Source: Pseudomonas orientalis (GTDB taxonomy: Bacteria; Pseudomonadota; Gammaproteobacteria; Pseudomonadales; Pseudomonadaceae). Taken from it: a stretch of 64,000 nt of DNA. The position numbers and the translations under genes were made by a program. Positions 34,697 through 43,015 of the stretch are shown here, in pieces. Numbering within the stretch: position 1 is the first letter of the stretch; every line of letters starts with the position of its first letter. The stretch lies in NCBI RefSeq assembly GCF_002934065.1, contig NZ_CP018049.1, positions 4,338,501 to 4,402,500 of the forward strand, read 5' to 3'. The notes under the pieces are model-generated. The model did no database searches and was not told the origin of the DNA. It was given only the letters and a program-made list of their open reading frames with translations.

Positions 34697-35356
34697 TTAG
34701 GCGTCCGCCAACGCTGCGATGACCAGCGAGCTGCTGCGCTGGCAGTAGGCCGACAGCACCAGGCGGATCTGCGCCAGGTCGCGGGCCAGCACGGCCGCGA
34801 GCAGTTGTTCGAACAGCGCGAGGTACTCGCTCATTTCCGCCTTGCGCTGGTCAAGGGCCAGGTAATAGGCGCGGTTCATCGCCGGCTGCAGGTTCTCGAC
34901 GGTCTCCTGCAGGTACGGATTGTTGGCGAAGGGGTACGCGGCGCGCATCACATTGAAGCTTTCTTCGACAAAGGCACGGATGTCCTGGCGCTCGTAGCTG
35001 CCCATCAGGCGCTGCTGGATTTGCAGGAATGGCGCCATGTCGGCCTGGGTCTGCCAGCCTTCGGCCACTGCATTGCCAAGCAGGATGTACATCTCGCCCA
35101 TCAACGTGCACAGGCTCTGCACCTTGTGTGCGGTGAGTTCGGTGACGTGAGCGCCACGGCGCGGCAGGATCGCGATCAGGTGCCGGCGTTCGAGGATCAG
35201 CAAGGCTTCGCGCACGGAACCACGGCTGACATTCAGCGCCAGCGTGACCTTCTGTTCCTGGATCCGCTCCCCAGGCTTGAGATCGCCGCGAATGATACGT
35301 TCGGCGAGGTGGTGAGCGATTTGCTCGGCGAGACTGTCCGGCGCCTTGAACGTCAT
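34697..35356 (-). CDS. GntR-family transcriptional regulator (FCD subfamily), divergent from xdhA
   Basis: 219 residues. N-terminal winged helix (LAERIIRGDLKPGERIQEQK, SRGSVREALLILERRHLI) and an all-helical C-terminal ligand domain. Divergently oriented to the xdhABC-guaD cluster, it probably represses purine degradation. Two identical-half-site operators lie in the shared intergenic region (35540 and 35563). Effector unknown. Confidence 0.9.
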   Translation of the reverse strand: MTFKAPDSLAEQIAHHLAERIIRGDLKPGERIQEQKVTLALNVSRGSVREALLILERRHLIAILPRRGAHVTELTAHKVQSLCTLMGEMYILLGNAVAEGWQTQADMAPFLQIQQRLMGSYERQDIRAFVEESFNVMRAAYPFANNPYLQETVENLQPAMNRAYYLALDQRKAEMSEYLALFEQLLAAVLARDLAQIRLVLSAYCQRSSSLVIAALADA

Positions 35357-35539
35357 GTTTTCCCTTCAAAATCTTCTATCGGTACAAGCGCGGCAGTGTA
35401 GCGCATTGGCCCGCTGATGGCGCTACGCCCACGGCGGCGAATTTGGCATGAAACACGCAAGTCTGAACCGCCATAAGCCCCTGAAAACACCGGTTCCAGA
35501 AGACTGGACCATAATTGAATGTGTTGTGACCGGATTTTC

Positions 35540-35556
35540 TTGACCCTTAGGTCAGA
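35540..35556. promoter_or_regulatory. candidate GntR operator O1 upstream of xdhA
   Basis: TTGACC-CTTAG-GTCAGA. The core TGACC-N4-GGTCA is a perfect inverted repeat. It lies about 85 bases before the xdhA GTG, in the region shared with the divergent GntR gene. Confidence 0.6.
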
Positions 35557-35562
35557 AAACCA

Positions 35563-35579
35563 TTGACCGAAAAGTCAGA
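35563..35579. promoter_or_regulatory. candidate GntR operator O2 upstream of xdhA
   Basis: TTGACC-GAAAA-GTCAGA has exactly the same outer 6+6 bases and 5-base spacer as O1, 23 bp downstream (about two helical turns). Tandem sites on one helix face suggest cooperative binding by two regulator dimers. Confidence 0.6.
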
Positions 35580-35636
35580 CATGACTAGATTCGGCGCAAA
35601 GCGGTTAACAACAATAATGAGTCTGCGAGGCCTTCC

Positions 35637-37085
35637 GTGATCCAGTTTTTACTTAACCAGGAACTCCGTAGCGAGCACGCCCTGGACCCCAACCTGACCG
35701 TGCTCAACTATTTGCGTGAGCATGTGGGCAAATCCGGAACCAAGGAAGGCTGCGCCAGCGGCGACTGCGGTGCGTGCACCGTGGTGGTCGGCGAGTTGCA
35801 CCGCAACGATCAAGGCGTTGAGCAGATCCGTTATCGCAGCCTCAATTCGTGCCTGACCTTTGTCTCGTCGTTGCACGGCAAGCAACTGATCAGTGTCGAA
35901 GACCTCAAGCATCAGGGCCAACTGCACAGCGTGCAGCAGGCGATGGTCGAGTGCCACGGCTCGCAGTGCGGCTTCTGCACCCCGGGCTTCGTGATGTCGT
36001 TGTTTGCCCTGCAAAAGAACAGCGACGCGCCCGACACCCAGAAAGCCCACGAAGCCCTGGCCGGCAACCTGTGCCGCTGCACCGGTTACCGCCCGATTCT
36101 GGCGGCGGCCGAACAGGCCTGTTGCAACAAGCCCCAGGACCAGTTCGACAGCCGTGAAGCCCAGACCATCGCGCAGCTCAAGGCGATTGCACCAACGCAA
36201 ACCGGCGAACTCAACAGCGGCGACAAACGCTGCCTGGTGCCGTTGACGGTCGTCGACCTGGCCGATCTCTACGACGCCTACCCGCAAGCCCGCCTGCTGG
36301 CCGGCGGCACCGACCTGGCGCTGGAAGTCACCCAGTTCCATCGCACCCTGCCGGTGATGATTTACGTCGGTAATATCGAAGAGATGAAGCGCATCGAATC
36401 CTTCGACGACCGCCTGGAAATCGGCGCCGCCACCGCCCTCTCCGACTGCTACACCGCACTGCACCACGAATACCCCGATTTTGGCGACTTGCTGCACCGC
36501 TTCGCCTCCCTGCAGATCCGCAACCAGGGCACCCTGGGCGGCAATATCGGCAACGCCTCGCCCATCGGCGACTCCCCGCCGCTGCTGATCGCCCTCGGTG
36601 CGCAGATTGTGCTGTGCAAGGGCCAGACCCGCCGCACCCTGGCGCTGGAAGACTACTTTATCGACTACCGCGTCACTGCCCGCCAGGACAGCGAATTCAT
36701 CGAGAAGATCATCGTGCCCAAGGGCCATTCACTGTTTCGCGCGTACAAGGTGTCCAAGCGCCTGGACGACGATATTTCCGCCGTCTGCGCCGCCTTCAAC
36801 CTGAAGCTCGACAACGGTGTGATCAGCGAGGCCCGCGTCGCCTTCGGCGGCATGGCCGCTACCCCCAAGCGCGCCAGGCACTGCGAAACGGTACTGGTCG
36901 GCGCCACCTGGAACGCCGCTACCGTGGAAAAAGCCTGCGCCGCCCTGGCCGAGGACTTCACCCCGCTGTCGGACTTCCGCGCCAGCAAGGAATACCGCCT
37001 GCTCAGCGCGCAGAACCTGCTGCGCAAATACTTCATCGAACTGCAAACGCCGCACATCGAGACTCGGGTGACCGCTTATGTCTAA
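35637..37085 (+). CDS. xdhA: xanthine dehydrogenase small subunit (2Fe-2S/FAD)
   Basis: 482 residues. Two [2Fe-2S] motifs are visible: GCASGDCGACTVV (about 45-58) and CGFCTPGFVM ... NLCRCTGYRPI (about 104-148). A FAD-binding domain follows (LLAGGTDLALEVTQ, NQGTLGGNIGNASPIGD). With XdhB it oxidises hypoxanthine/xanthine to urate. GTG start with a GAGG Shine-Dalgarno. It overlaps xdhB by eight bases. Confidence 0.95.
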   Translation: MIQFLLNQELRSEHALDPNLTVLNYLREHVGKSGTKEGCASGDCGACTVVVGELHRNDQGVEQIRYRSLNSCLTFVSSLHGKQLISVEDLKHQGQLHSVQQAMVECHGSQCGFCTPGFVMSLFALQKNSDAPDTQKAHEALAGNLCRCTGYRPILAAAEQACCNKPQDQFDSREAQTIAQLKAIAPTQTGELNSGDKRCLVPLTVVDLADLYDAYPQARLLAGGTDLALEVTQFHRTLPVMIYVGNIEEMKRIESFDDRLEIGAATALSDCYTALHHEYPDFGDLLHRFASLQIRNQGTLGGNIGNASPIGDSPPLLIALGAQIVLCKGQTRRTLALEDYFIDYRVTARQDSEFIEKIIVPKGHSLFRAYKVSKRLDDDISAVCAAFNLKLDNGVISEARVAFGGMAATPKRARHCETVLVGATWNAATVEKACAALAEDFTPLSDFRASKEYRLLSAQNLLRKYFIELQTPHIETRVTAYV

Positions 37086-39477
37086 CCATCACGCCGTGGT
37101 AAAAACCCAGGCCGAACTGGCCGAGCTGTTTGCCCAGGACCTGACCTCCGGCGTCGGCCGCAGCGTCAGGCATGACAGCGCCGCCAAGCATGTCAGCGGC
37201 GAGGCGCAGTACATCGACGACCGCCTCGAATTTCCCAACCAGCTGCACCTGTATGCGCGCCTGTCCGACCGCGCCCACGCGAAAATCCTCAGCATCGACA
37301 CCGCGCCCTGCTACGCCTTCGACGGCGTGCGCATCGTGATTACCCACGAAGACGTACCGGGCCTCAAGGACATCGGCCCATTGATGCCCGGCGATCCGCT
37401 GCTGGCCATCGACACCGTGCAGTTCGTCGGCCAGGTGGTGCTGGCCGTGGCCGCCCGCGATCTTGAGACCGCGCGTAAAGCCGCGATGGCGGCGGTGATC
37501 GAATACGAAGACCTGGAGCCGGTGCTGGATGTGGTCGAGGCGTTTCGCAACAAACACTTCGTGCTCGACAGCCACACCCATCAACGCGGTGATGCGGCCG
37601 GCGCGCTGGCGAGCGCGAAACACCGTATCCAGGGCACGCTGCATATCGGCGGCCAGGAGCATTTCTACCTGGAGACGCAGATTTCTTCGGTGATGCCTAC
37701 CGAAGACGGCGGCATGATCGTGTACTGCTCCACGCAAAACCCCACCGAAGTGCAGAAACTGGTGGCCGAAGTGCTCGATGTGTCGATGAACAAGATCGTC
37801 GTCGACATGCGCCGCATGGGCGGCGGGTTTGGCGGCAAGGAAACTCAGGCCGCCAGCCCCGCCTGCCTGTGCGCGGTGGTGGCGCGCCTCACCGGGCAGC
37901 CGACCAAGATGCGTCTGCCGCGGGTCGAAGACATGCTGATGACCGGCAAGCGCCACCCTTTCTACATCGAATATGACGTGGGCTTTGACGACAACGGCCG
38001 TTTGCACGGCATCAACCTGGAGCTGGCCGGCAACTGCGGCTGTTCGCCGGACCTGTCCAACTCGATTGTCGACCGTGCGATGTTCCACGCCGATAACGCG
38101 TATTACCTGGGCGATGCCACGGTCAACGGCCATCGCTGCAAGACCAACACCGCCTCCAACACAGCTTATCGTGGCTTCGGCGGCCCCCAGGGCATGGTCG
38201 CCATCGAGGAAGTGATGGACGCCATCGCCCGCCACCTGGCGCTGGACCCGCTGGCCGTGCGCAAGGCCAACTACTACGGCAAGACCGAGCGCAACGTCAC
38301 CCACTACTACCAGACCGTCGAGCACAACATGCTCGAAGAAATGACCGCCGAGCTGGAGGCGAGCAGCCAGTACGCCGAGCGCCGCGAAGCGATTCGCCTG
38401 TACAACGCCCACAGCCCGATCCTGAAAAAAGGCCTGGCGCTGACCCCGGTCAAATTCGGCATCTCGTTTACCGCGAGCTTTCTCAACCAGGCCGGCGCGC
38501 TCATTCATATCTACACCGACGGCAGCATTCACCTGAACCATGGCGGAACCGAAATGGGCCAGGGCCTGAACACCAAGGTCGCCCAGGTGGTGGCCGAAGT
38601 GTTCCAGGTCGACATCGACCGCGTGCAGATCACCGCGACCAACACCGACAAAGTGCCGAACACCTCGCCAACCGCAGCGTCCAGCGGTGCCGACCTGAAC
38701 GGCAAGGCCGCCCAGAACGCCGCCGAAACCATCAAGCAGCGCCTGGTGGAATTTGCCGCACGCAAGTACGACGTCAGCGAAGCGGATGTGGAATTTCGCA
38801 ACGGCCATGTGCGCGTGCGTGAGCAGATCCTGAGCTTCGAGGCGCTGATCCAGCAGGCGTATTTCGCCCAGGTCTCGCTGTCGAGCACCGGCTTCTACAA
38901 GACTCCGAAGATCTTCTACGACCGCAGCCAGTCGCGCGGACGGCCGTTCTACTACTTTGCATTCGGCGCGGCCTGCTGCGAGGTGATCGTGGACACCCTG
39001 ACCGGCGAATACAAGATGCTGCGCACTGACATCCTCCACGACGTGGGCGCTTCGTTGAACCCGGCCATCGACATCGGCCAGGTGGAAGGCGGGTTTATCC
39101 AGGGCATGGGCTGGCTGACCATGGAAGAGCTGGTGTGGAACAACAAGGGCAAGCTGATGACCAATGGCCCGGCCAGCTACAAGATCCCGGCGGTGGCCGA
39201 CATGCCGCTGAACCTGCGGGTGAAGCTGGTGGAAAACCGCAAGAACCCCGAAGACACGGTGTTCCATTCCAAGGCCGTGGGCGAGCCGCCGTTCATGCTC
39301 GGGATTGCTTCGTGGTGCGCGATCAAGGATGCGGTGGCGAGCCTGGGTGATTATCGCCAGCAGCCGAAGATCGACGCGCCGGCCACGCCCGAGCGGGTGT
39401 TGTGGGGGTGTGAGCAGATGCGCAAGTTGAGCGCCGCTGTGGCGGTGGATACCGAAACCGAGTTGGCTTCGCTCTAG
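37078..39477 (+). CDS. xdhB: xanthine dehydrogenase molybdopterin-binding large subunit
   Basis: 799 residues, full length. It carries the molybdopterin-binding signatures of the family: GGGFGGKE, GFGGPQGM, the catalytic Glu motif GEPPFMLG near the C-terminus, and GGTEMGQGL. It forms the active site where xanthine is hydroxylated. Its start lies in the xdhA end, indicating translational coupling for 1:1 assembly. Confidence 0.96.
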   Translation: MSNHHAVVKTQAELAELFAQDLTSGVGRSVRHDSAAKHVSGEAQYIDDRLEFPNQLHLYARLSDRAHAKILSIDTAPCYAFDGVRIVITHEDVPGLKDIGPLMPGDPLLAIDTVQFVGQVVLAVAARDLETARKAAMAAVIEYEDLEPVLDVVEAFRNKHFVLDSHTHQRGDAAGALASAKHRIQGTLHIGGQEHFYLETQISSVMPTEDGGMIVYCSTQNPTEVQKLVAEVLDVSMNKIVVDMRRMGGGFGGKETQAASPACLCAVVARLTGQPTKMRLPRVEDMLMTGKRHPFYIEYDVGFDDNGRLHGINLELAGNCGCSPDLSNSIVDRAMFHADNAYYLGDATVNGHRCKTNTASNTAYRGFGGPQGMVAIEEVMDAIARHLALDPLAVRKANYYGKTERNVTHYYQTVEHNMLEEMTAELEASSQYAERREAIRLYNAHSPILKKGLALTPVKFGISFTASFLNQAGALIHIYTDGSIHLNHGGTEMGQGLNTKVAQVVAEVFQVDIDRVQITATNTDKVPNTSPTAASSGADLNGKAAQNAAETIKQRLVEFAARKYDVSEADVEFRNGHVRVREQILSFEALIQQAYFAQVSLSSTGFYKTPKIFYDRSQSRGRPFYYFAFGAACCEVIVDTLTGEYKMLRTDILHDVGASLNPAIDIGQVEGGFIQGMGWLTMEELVWNNKGKLMTNGPASYKIPAVADMPLNLRVKLVENRKNPEDTVFHSKAVGEPPFMLGIASWCAIKDAVASLGDYRQQPKIDAPATPERVLWGCEQMRKLSAAVAVDTETELASL

Positions 39478-39491
39478 ACCGAGGCGCTGCC

Positions 39492-39563
39492 ATCGGGGGC
39501 AAGCCCCCTCCCACATTTTGAACTGTGAATACCTTCAAGTGTGGGAGGGGGCTTGCCCCCGAT
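39492..39563. repeat. inverted REP pair between xdhB and xdhC
   Basis: ATCGGGGGCAAGCCCCCTCC and the arm GGAGGGGGCTTGCCCCCGAT enclose a short A/T-rich loop. It is 15 bases after xdhB and inside the presumed xdhABC-guaD operon, where it may lower expression of xdhC relative to xdhAB (inference). Confidence 0.9.
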
Positions 39564-39594
39564 GACGGCCTGACAGACACCACAAGAGGTGACT

Positions 39595-40437
39595 ATGAAC
39601 AACTGGATCAGCGCCCTCGCCGACCTGCAGAACCAGGGCGAGCCCTGCGTACTGGTGACCATCATCGAAGAGCTCGGCTCCACGCCGCGCAACGCCGGTT
39701 CGAAGATGGTAATCAGTGCCGCGCAGACCTTCGACACCATCGGCGGCGGGCACCTGGAATACAAGGCGATGCAGATCGCCCGCGAGATGCTCGCCCGTGG
39801 CCAGCAGAACACCCACCTGGAGCGCTTCAGCCTCGGCGCGAGCCTGGGCCAGTGCTGTGGTGGCGTCACCGTGCTGCTGTTCGAACCGATGGGCCAGGTG
39901 CAGGCGCACATCGCGGTATTCGGTGCCGGCCACGTGGGGCGTGCACTGGTGCCGTTGCTGGCGAGCCTGCCGTGCCGGGTGCGCTGGATCGATGCCCGTG
40001 AGCAGGAATTCCCGGAGAACATCCCGAAAGGCGTGCGTAAAATCGTCAGCGAAGAGCCGGTCGACGAAATCGCCGACTTGCCGGCGGGCAGTTACTGCAT
40101 CGTCATGACCCACAACCACGCGCTGGACCTGGAACTCACCGCCGCCCTGCTCAAGCGCAATGACTTTGCCTACTTCGGCCTGATCGGCTCCCGGACCAAG
40201 CGCGTCAAGTTCGAACACCGCCTGCGCGATCGCGGCTTCGATGCCGCGCAACTGCAACGCATGCGCTGCCCCATGGGCCTCACCGAGGTGAAGGGCAAAT
40301 TGCCGGTGGAGATTGCCATCTCCATCGCCGGCGAAATCATCGCCACCTATAACGCCAATTTCGGCCAGCACACCGCCAGCGCCGAACCCATTGCCAAATT
40401 GCTGCCGGTGTCACGCCGCAGCCAAGCTATCAATTGA
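39595..40437 (+). CDS. xdhC: xanthine dehydrogenase accessory protein XdhC
   Basis: 280 residues. The N-terminal XdhC domain (CVLVTIIEELGSTPRNAGSK) is followed by a Rossmann-like domain (HIAVFGAGHVGRALVPLL). XdhC binds and sulfurates molybdenum cofactor and inserts it into XdhB. The ATG at 39595 has a good AGAGG at -7; a GTG two codons upstream is too close to it. It is followed by guaD 7 bases later. Confidence 0.93.
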   Translation: MNNWISALADLQNQGEPCVLVTIIEELGSTPRNAGSKMVISAAQTFDTIGGGHLEYKAMQIAREMLARGQQNTHLERFSLGASLGQCCGGVTVLLFEPMGQVQAHIAVFGAGHVGRALVPLLASLPCRVRWIDAREQEFPENIPKGVRKIVSEEPVDEIADLPAGSYCIVMTHNHALDLELTAALLKRNDFAYFGLIGSRTKRVKFEHRLRDRGFDAAQLQRMRCPMGLTEVKGKLPVEIAISIAGEIIATYNANFGQHTASAEPIAKLLPVSRRSQAIN

Positions 40438-40444
40438 GATCACC

Positions 40445-41749
40445 ATGCCTTTGACCCGCAAAGCCTACCGCGCCGCCATCCTGCACAGCATCGACGACCC
40501 TGCCATCGTGGGCATTGAAGCGTCCTACGAATATTTCGAAGACGGCCTGCTGGTGATCGATAACGGCCAGATCAGTGCGCTCGGCCACGCCAGCGACCTG
40601 CTGCCGACGTTGCCCGCTGACATCGATATCACTCACTACCAGGATGCATTGATCACCCCCGGCCTGATCGACACCCACATCCACCTGCCGCAGACCGGCA
40701 TGGTCGGCGCCTATGGCGAGCAGTTGCTGGACTGGCTCAACACCTACACCTTCCCCTGTGAAAGCCAGTTCGCCGACAAGGCCCACGCCGAGGAAGTCGC
40801 GGACATTTTCATCAAGGAGCTGCTGCGCAACGGCACCACCACCGCGCTGGTGTTCGGCAGTGTGCATCCGCAGTCGGTGAACGCGTTCTTTGAAGCGGCC
40901 GAAAAACTCGACCTGCGCATGATCGCCGGCAAGGTGATGATGGATCGCAACGCGCCGGACTACCTGACCGACACGCCGCAATCGGGCTACCAGGAAAGCA
41001 AGGCGCTGATCGAGCGCTGGCACGGCAAGGGCCGCCTGCACTATGCCGTCACGCCGCGCTTTGCGCCGACCAGCACGCCGGAGCAACTGGCGCTGGCCGG
41101 GCAACTGCTGGACGAGTACCCGGACCTGTACATGCAGACCCACATCAGTGAGAACAAGCAGGAAGTCGAATGGGTGAAGGAGTTGTTCCCGGAGCGCAAA
41201 GGCTATCTGGATGTGTACGACCACTACAAATTGCTGGGCGAACGCTCGGTGTTTGCCCACGGCGTGCATCTGTGTGACGACGAGTGTGCCCGGCTGGCGC
41301 AGACCGGCTCGGCCGTGGCGTTCTGCCCGACGTCGAACCTGTTCCTCGGCAGTGGCCTGTTCAACCTGCCGATGGCCGAGAAGCACACACTGAATGTCGG
41401 CCTGGGCACCGACGTGGGCGGCGGCACCAGCTTCTCGCTGCTGCAAACGCTGAATGAAGCCTACAAGGTCATGCAATTGCAGGGCGCGCGGTTGAGCCCG
41501 TTCAAGTCGCTGTACCTGGCCACCCTGGGCGGCGCGCGGGCGTTGCGCCTGGAAGACCGGATCGGCACCTTGCAGCCGGGCACGGACGCGGACTTCCTGG
41601 TGCTGGACTACAACGCCACGCCGCTGCTCAGCTACCGCTTGAAGCAGGCCAATAACATTGCCGAGACGCTGTTTGTGCTGATGACACTGGGGGATGATCG
41701 AGCGGTATTGCAGACCTACGCGGCCGGCAATCTGGTGCACCAACGCTAA
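40445..41749 (+). CDS. guaD: guanine deaminase
   Basis: 434 residues. Amidohydrolase with zinc-binding PGLIDTHIHLPQ, the later HISEN and HGVHL motifs, and the catalytic Asp in GLGTDVGGGTSFSLL. It converts guanine to xanthine, the substrate of XdhAB, so the operon forms a short pathway guanine to xanthine to urate. Starts MPLTRKAYRAA; the in-frame upstream extension is xdhC sequence in another frame. Confidence 0.95.
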   Translation: MPLTRKAYRAAILHSIDDPAIVGIEASYEYFEDGLLVIDNGQISALGHASDLLPTLPADIDITHYQDALITPGLIDTHIHLPQTGMVGAYGEQLLDWLNTYTFPCESQFADKAHAEEVADIFIKELLRNGTTTALVFGSVHPQSVNAFFEAAEKLDLRMIAGKVMMDRNAPDYLTDTPQSGYQESKALIERWHGKGRLHYAVTPRFAPTSTPEQLALAGQLLDEYPDLYMQTHISENKQEVEWVKELFPERKGYLDVYDHYKLLGERSVFAHGVHLCDDECARLAQTGSAVAFCPTSNLFLGSGLFNLPMAEKHTLNVGLGTDVGGGTSFSLLQTLNEAYKVMQLQGARLSPFKSLYLATLGGARALRLEDRIGTLQPGTDADFLVLDYNATPLLSYRLKQANNIAETLFVLMTLGDDRAVLQTYAAGNLVHQR

Positions 41750-41770
41750 TTTCAGAGGCACCAAAAAACC

Positions 41771-41865
41771 AATGTGGGAGGGGGCTTGCCCCCGATTGCG
41801 GTGGATCCGCCAACCTATGCATTGACTGACACACTGCTATCGGGGGGCAAGCCCCCTCCCACATT
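41771..41865. repeat. inverted REP pair after guaD
   Basis: AATGTGGGAGGGGGCTTGCC and GGCAAGCCCCCTCCCACATT flank a spacer of about 45 bases. It lies between the converging guaD and GntR genes and may help terminate both. Confidence 0.9.
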
Positions 41866-41889
41866 TTTATCCCCGGTGAATCAGGGAAA

Positions 41890-42654
41890 CTACAGTTTTA
41901 CCGAAGAGCGCCCCGCTTTCTTGGTCTGCAACAGATGCGAGAACACCGCATGCAAATCATCCGACGCACTTTCCTCATCGAGGTTGAGCTTGCTGTCGAT
42001 GTGATCCATGTGATGCATCATCAAATCCACCGCCAGTCCCGCATCCCGTGCTTCGATCGCGTCGATCAACTGGGTGTGCTCATCGTAGGAACAGTGCGAG
42101 CGGTTGCCGCTTTCGTACTGGGCGATGATCAATGAGGTCTGGGACACCAGGCTGCGCTGGAAGCTGATCAGCGGCGCATTCTTCGCCGCTTCGGCCAGCT
42201 TCAGGTGAAATTCGCCGGAGAGGCGAATACCGGCGCCACGGTCACCACGGGAGAAACTGTCGCGTTCGTCGTTGACCATCTGGCGCAACTCGGCCAGTTG
42301 CTCGGCGGTAGCGTGCTGCACCGCCAACTCGGTGATCGCCCGCTCCACCAGACGCCGCGCCATGAACACCTGGCGGGCTTCATCGACGCTCGGGCTGGCG
42401 ACGACCGCGCCACGATTGGGCCGCAGCAACACCACACCCTCATGGGCCAGGCGCGACAACGCGCGGCGAATGATGGTACGGCTCACGCCGAAGATTTCGC
42501 CCAGTGCCTCTTCACTCAATTTGGTGCCAGGTGCCAGGCGTTGTTCGAGGATCGCCTCGAAGATATGCGCGTAGACGATATCGTCCTGGGTTCCGCTGCG
42601 ACCGGTCTTGCCGGCGCGCGGTTGTTTCTTGAGAGGTTGCAACTGTTCGTTCAT
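41890..42654 (-). CDS. GntR-family transcriptional regulator (FCD subfamily), divergent from the BenE-type transporter
   Basis: 254 residues. After a basic N-terminal stretch comes a GntR winged helix (LAPGTKLSEEALGEIFGVSR, TIIRRALSRLAHEGVV) and a helical FCD ligand domain. ATG at 42654 is preferred over the GTG at 42660. Two 14-bp direct repeats lie 36 and 55 bases upstream, and it is divergent from the transporter gene, so it likely controls that gene and itself. Confidence 0.9.
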   Translation of the reverse strand: MNEQLQPLKKQPRAGKTGRSGTQDDIVYAHIFEAILEQRLAPGTKLSEEALGEIFGVSRTIIRRALSRLAHEGVVLLRPNRGAVVASPSVDEARQVFMARRLVERAITELAVQHATAEQLAELRQMVNDERDSFSRGDRGAGIRLSGEFHLKLAEAAKNAPLISFQRSLVSQTSLIIAQYESGNRSHCSYDEHTQLIDAIEARDAGLAVDLMMHHMDHIDSKLNLDEESASDDLHAVFSHLLQTKKAGRSSVKL

Positions 42655-42689
42655 GGGCACTCGGGTAGGGAGAACGGCGGCGAATTAAC

Positions 42690-42722
42690 GGTAATACGAC
42701 AACTTTAAGGTAATACGGCAAC
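42690..42722. promoter_or_regulatory. tandem direct repeats upstream of the GntR gene (candidate operator)
   Basis: GGTAATACGACAAC (42690-42703) and GGTAATACGGCAAC (42709-42722) are identical at 13 of 14 positions, with a 19-base period. They lie 36-68 bases from the GntR start in the region shared with the divergent transporter gene. Confidence 0.5.
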
Positions 42723-42882
42723 AGGGAGTCGCTGGCAAGTATCGCCTGAAAACACGGCACATTGTACACAACCCAATGCGCCAACACACTGTACGGCTGT
42801 TTGCGGCGCCGGCTGTATTGCAATGGGTCGTTACGTTTGAGTTTAGGCTTGATTCCACGATTTCCCATGAACGACATCCCAC

Positions 42883-42982
42883 TGTAGGAGCGAGCTTGCT
42901 CGCGAAGAACCCAAGGGCGCCGCGTTTAATCTGATTGCCCGCGTTATCGTTGGCGATTTTCGCGAGCAAGCTCGCTCCTACC
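42883..42982. repeat. 100-bp REP doublet (REPIN-like), copy 3 (divergent spacer)
   Basis: Arms TGTAGGAGCGAGCTTGCTCG and complement as in the other copies and the same overall length, but the spacer shares only blocks such as GCGTTATCGTT with the reverse orientation of the others. It ends about 33 bases before the transporter ATG. Confidence 0.88.
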
Positions 42983-43015
42983 GCGTGCGGAGTCAGATAA
43001 AAGGAACACCCTTTC

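Noticed and set aside
33252..34700. 482-codon open frame on the plus strand
   Set aside because: Antisense to the smc N-terminal half; Leu/Gln/Ala shadow of the coiled coil.
37033..39516. 827-codon open frame on the minus strand
   Set aside because: Antisense shadow of xdhB, which has all expected motifs.
39483..39570. Short repeats as a CRISPR array
   Set aside because: Only single inverted REP pairs are present; there are no regularly spaced direct repeats.
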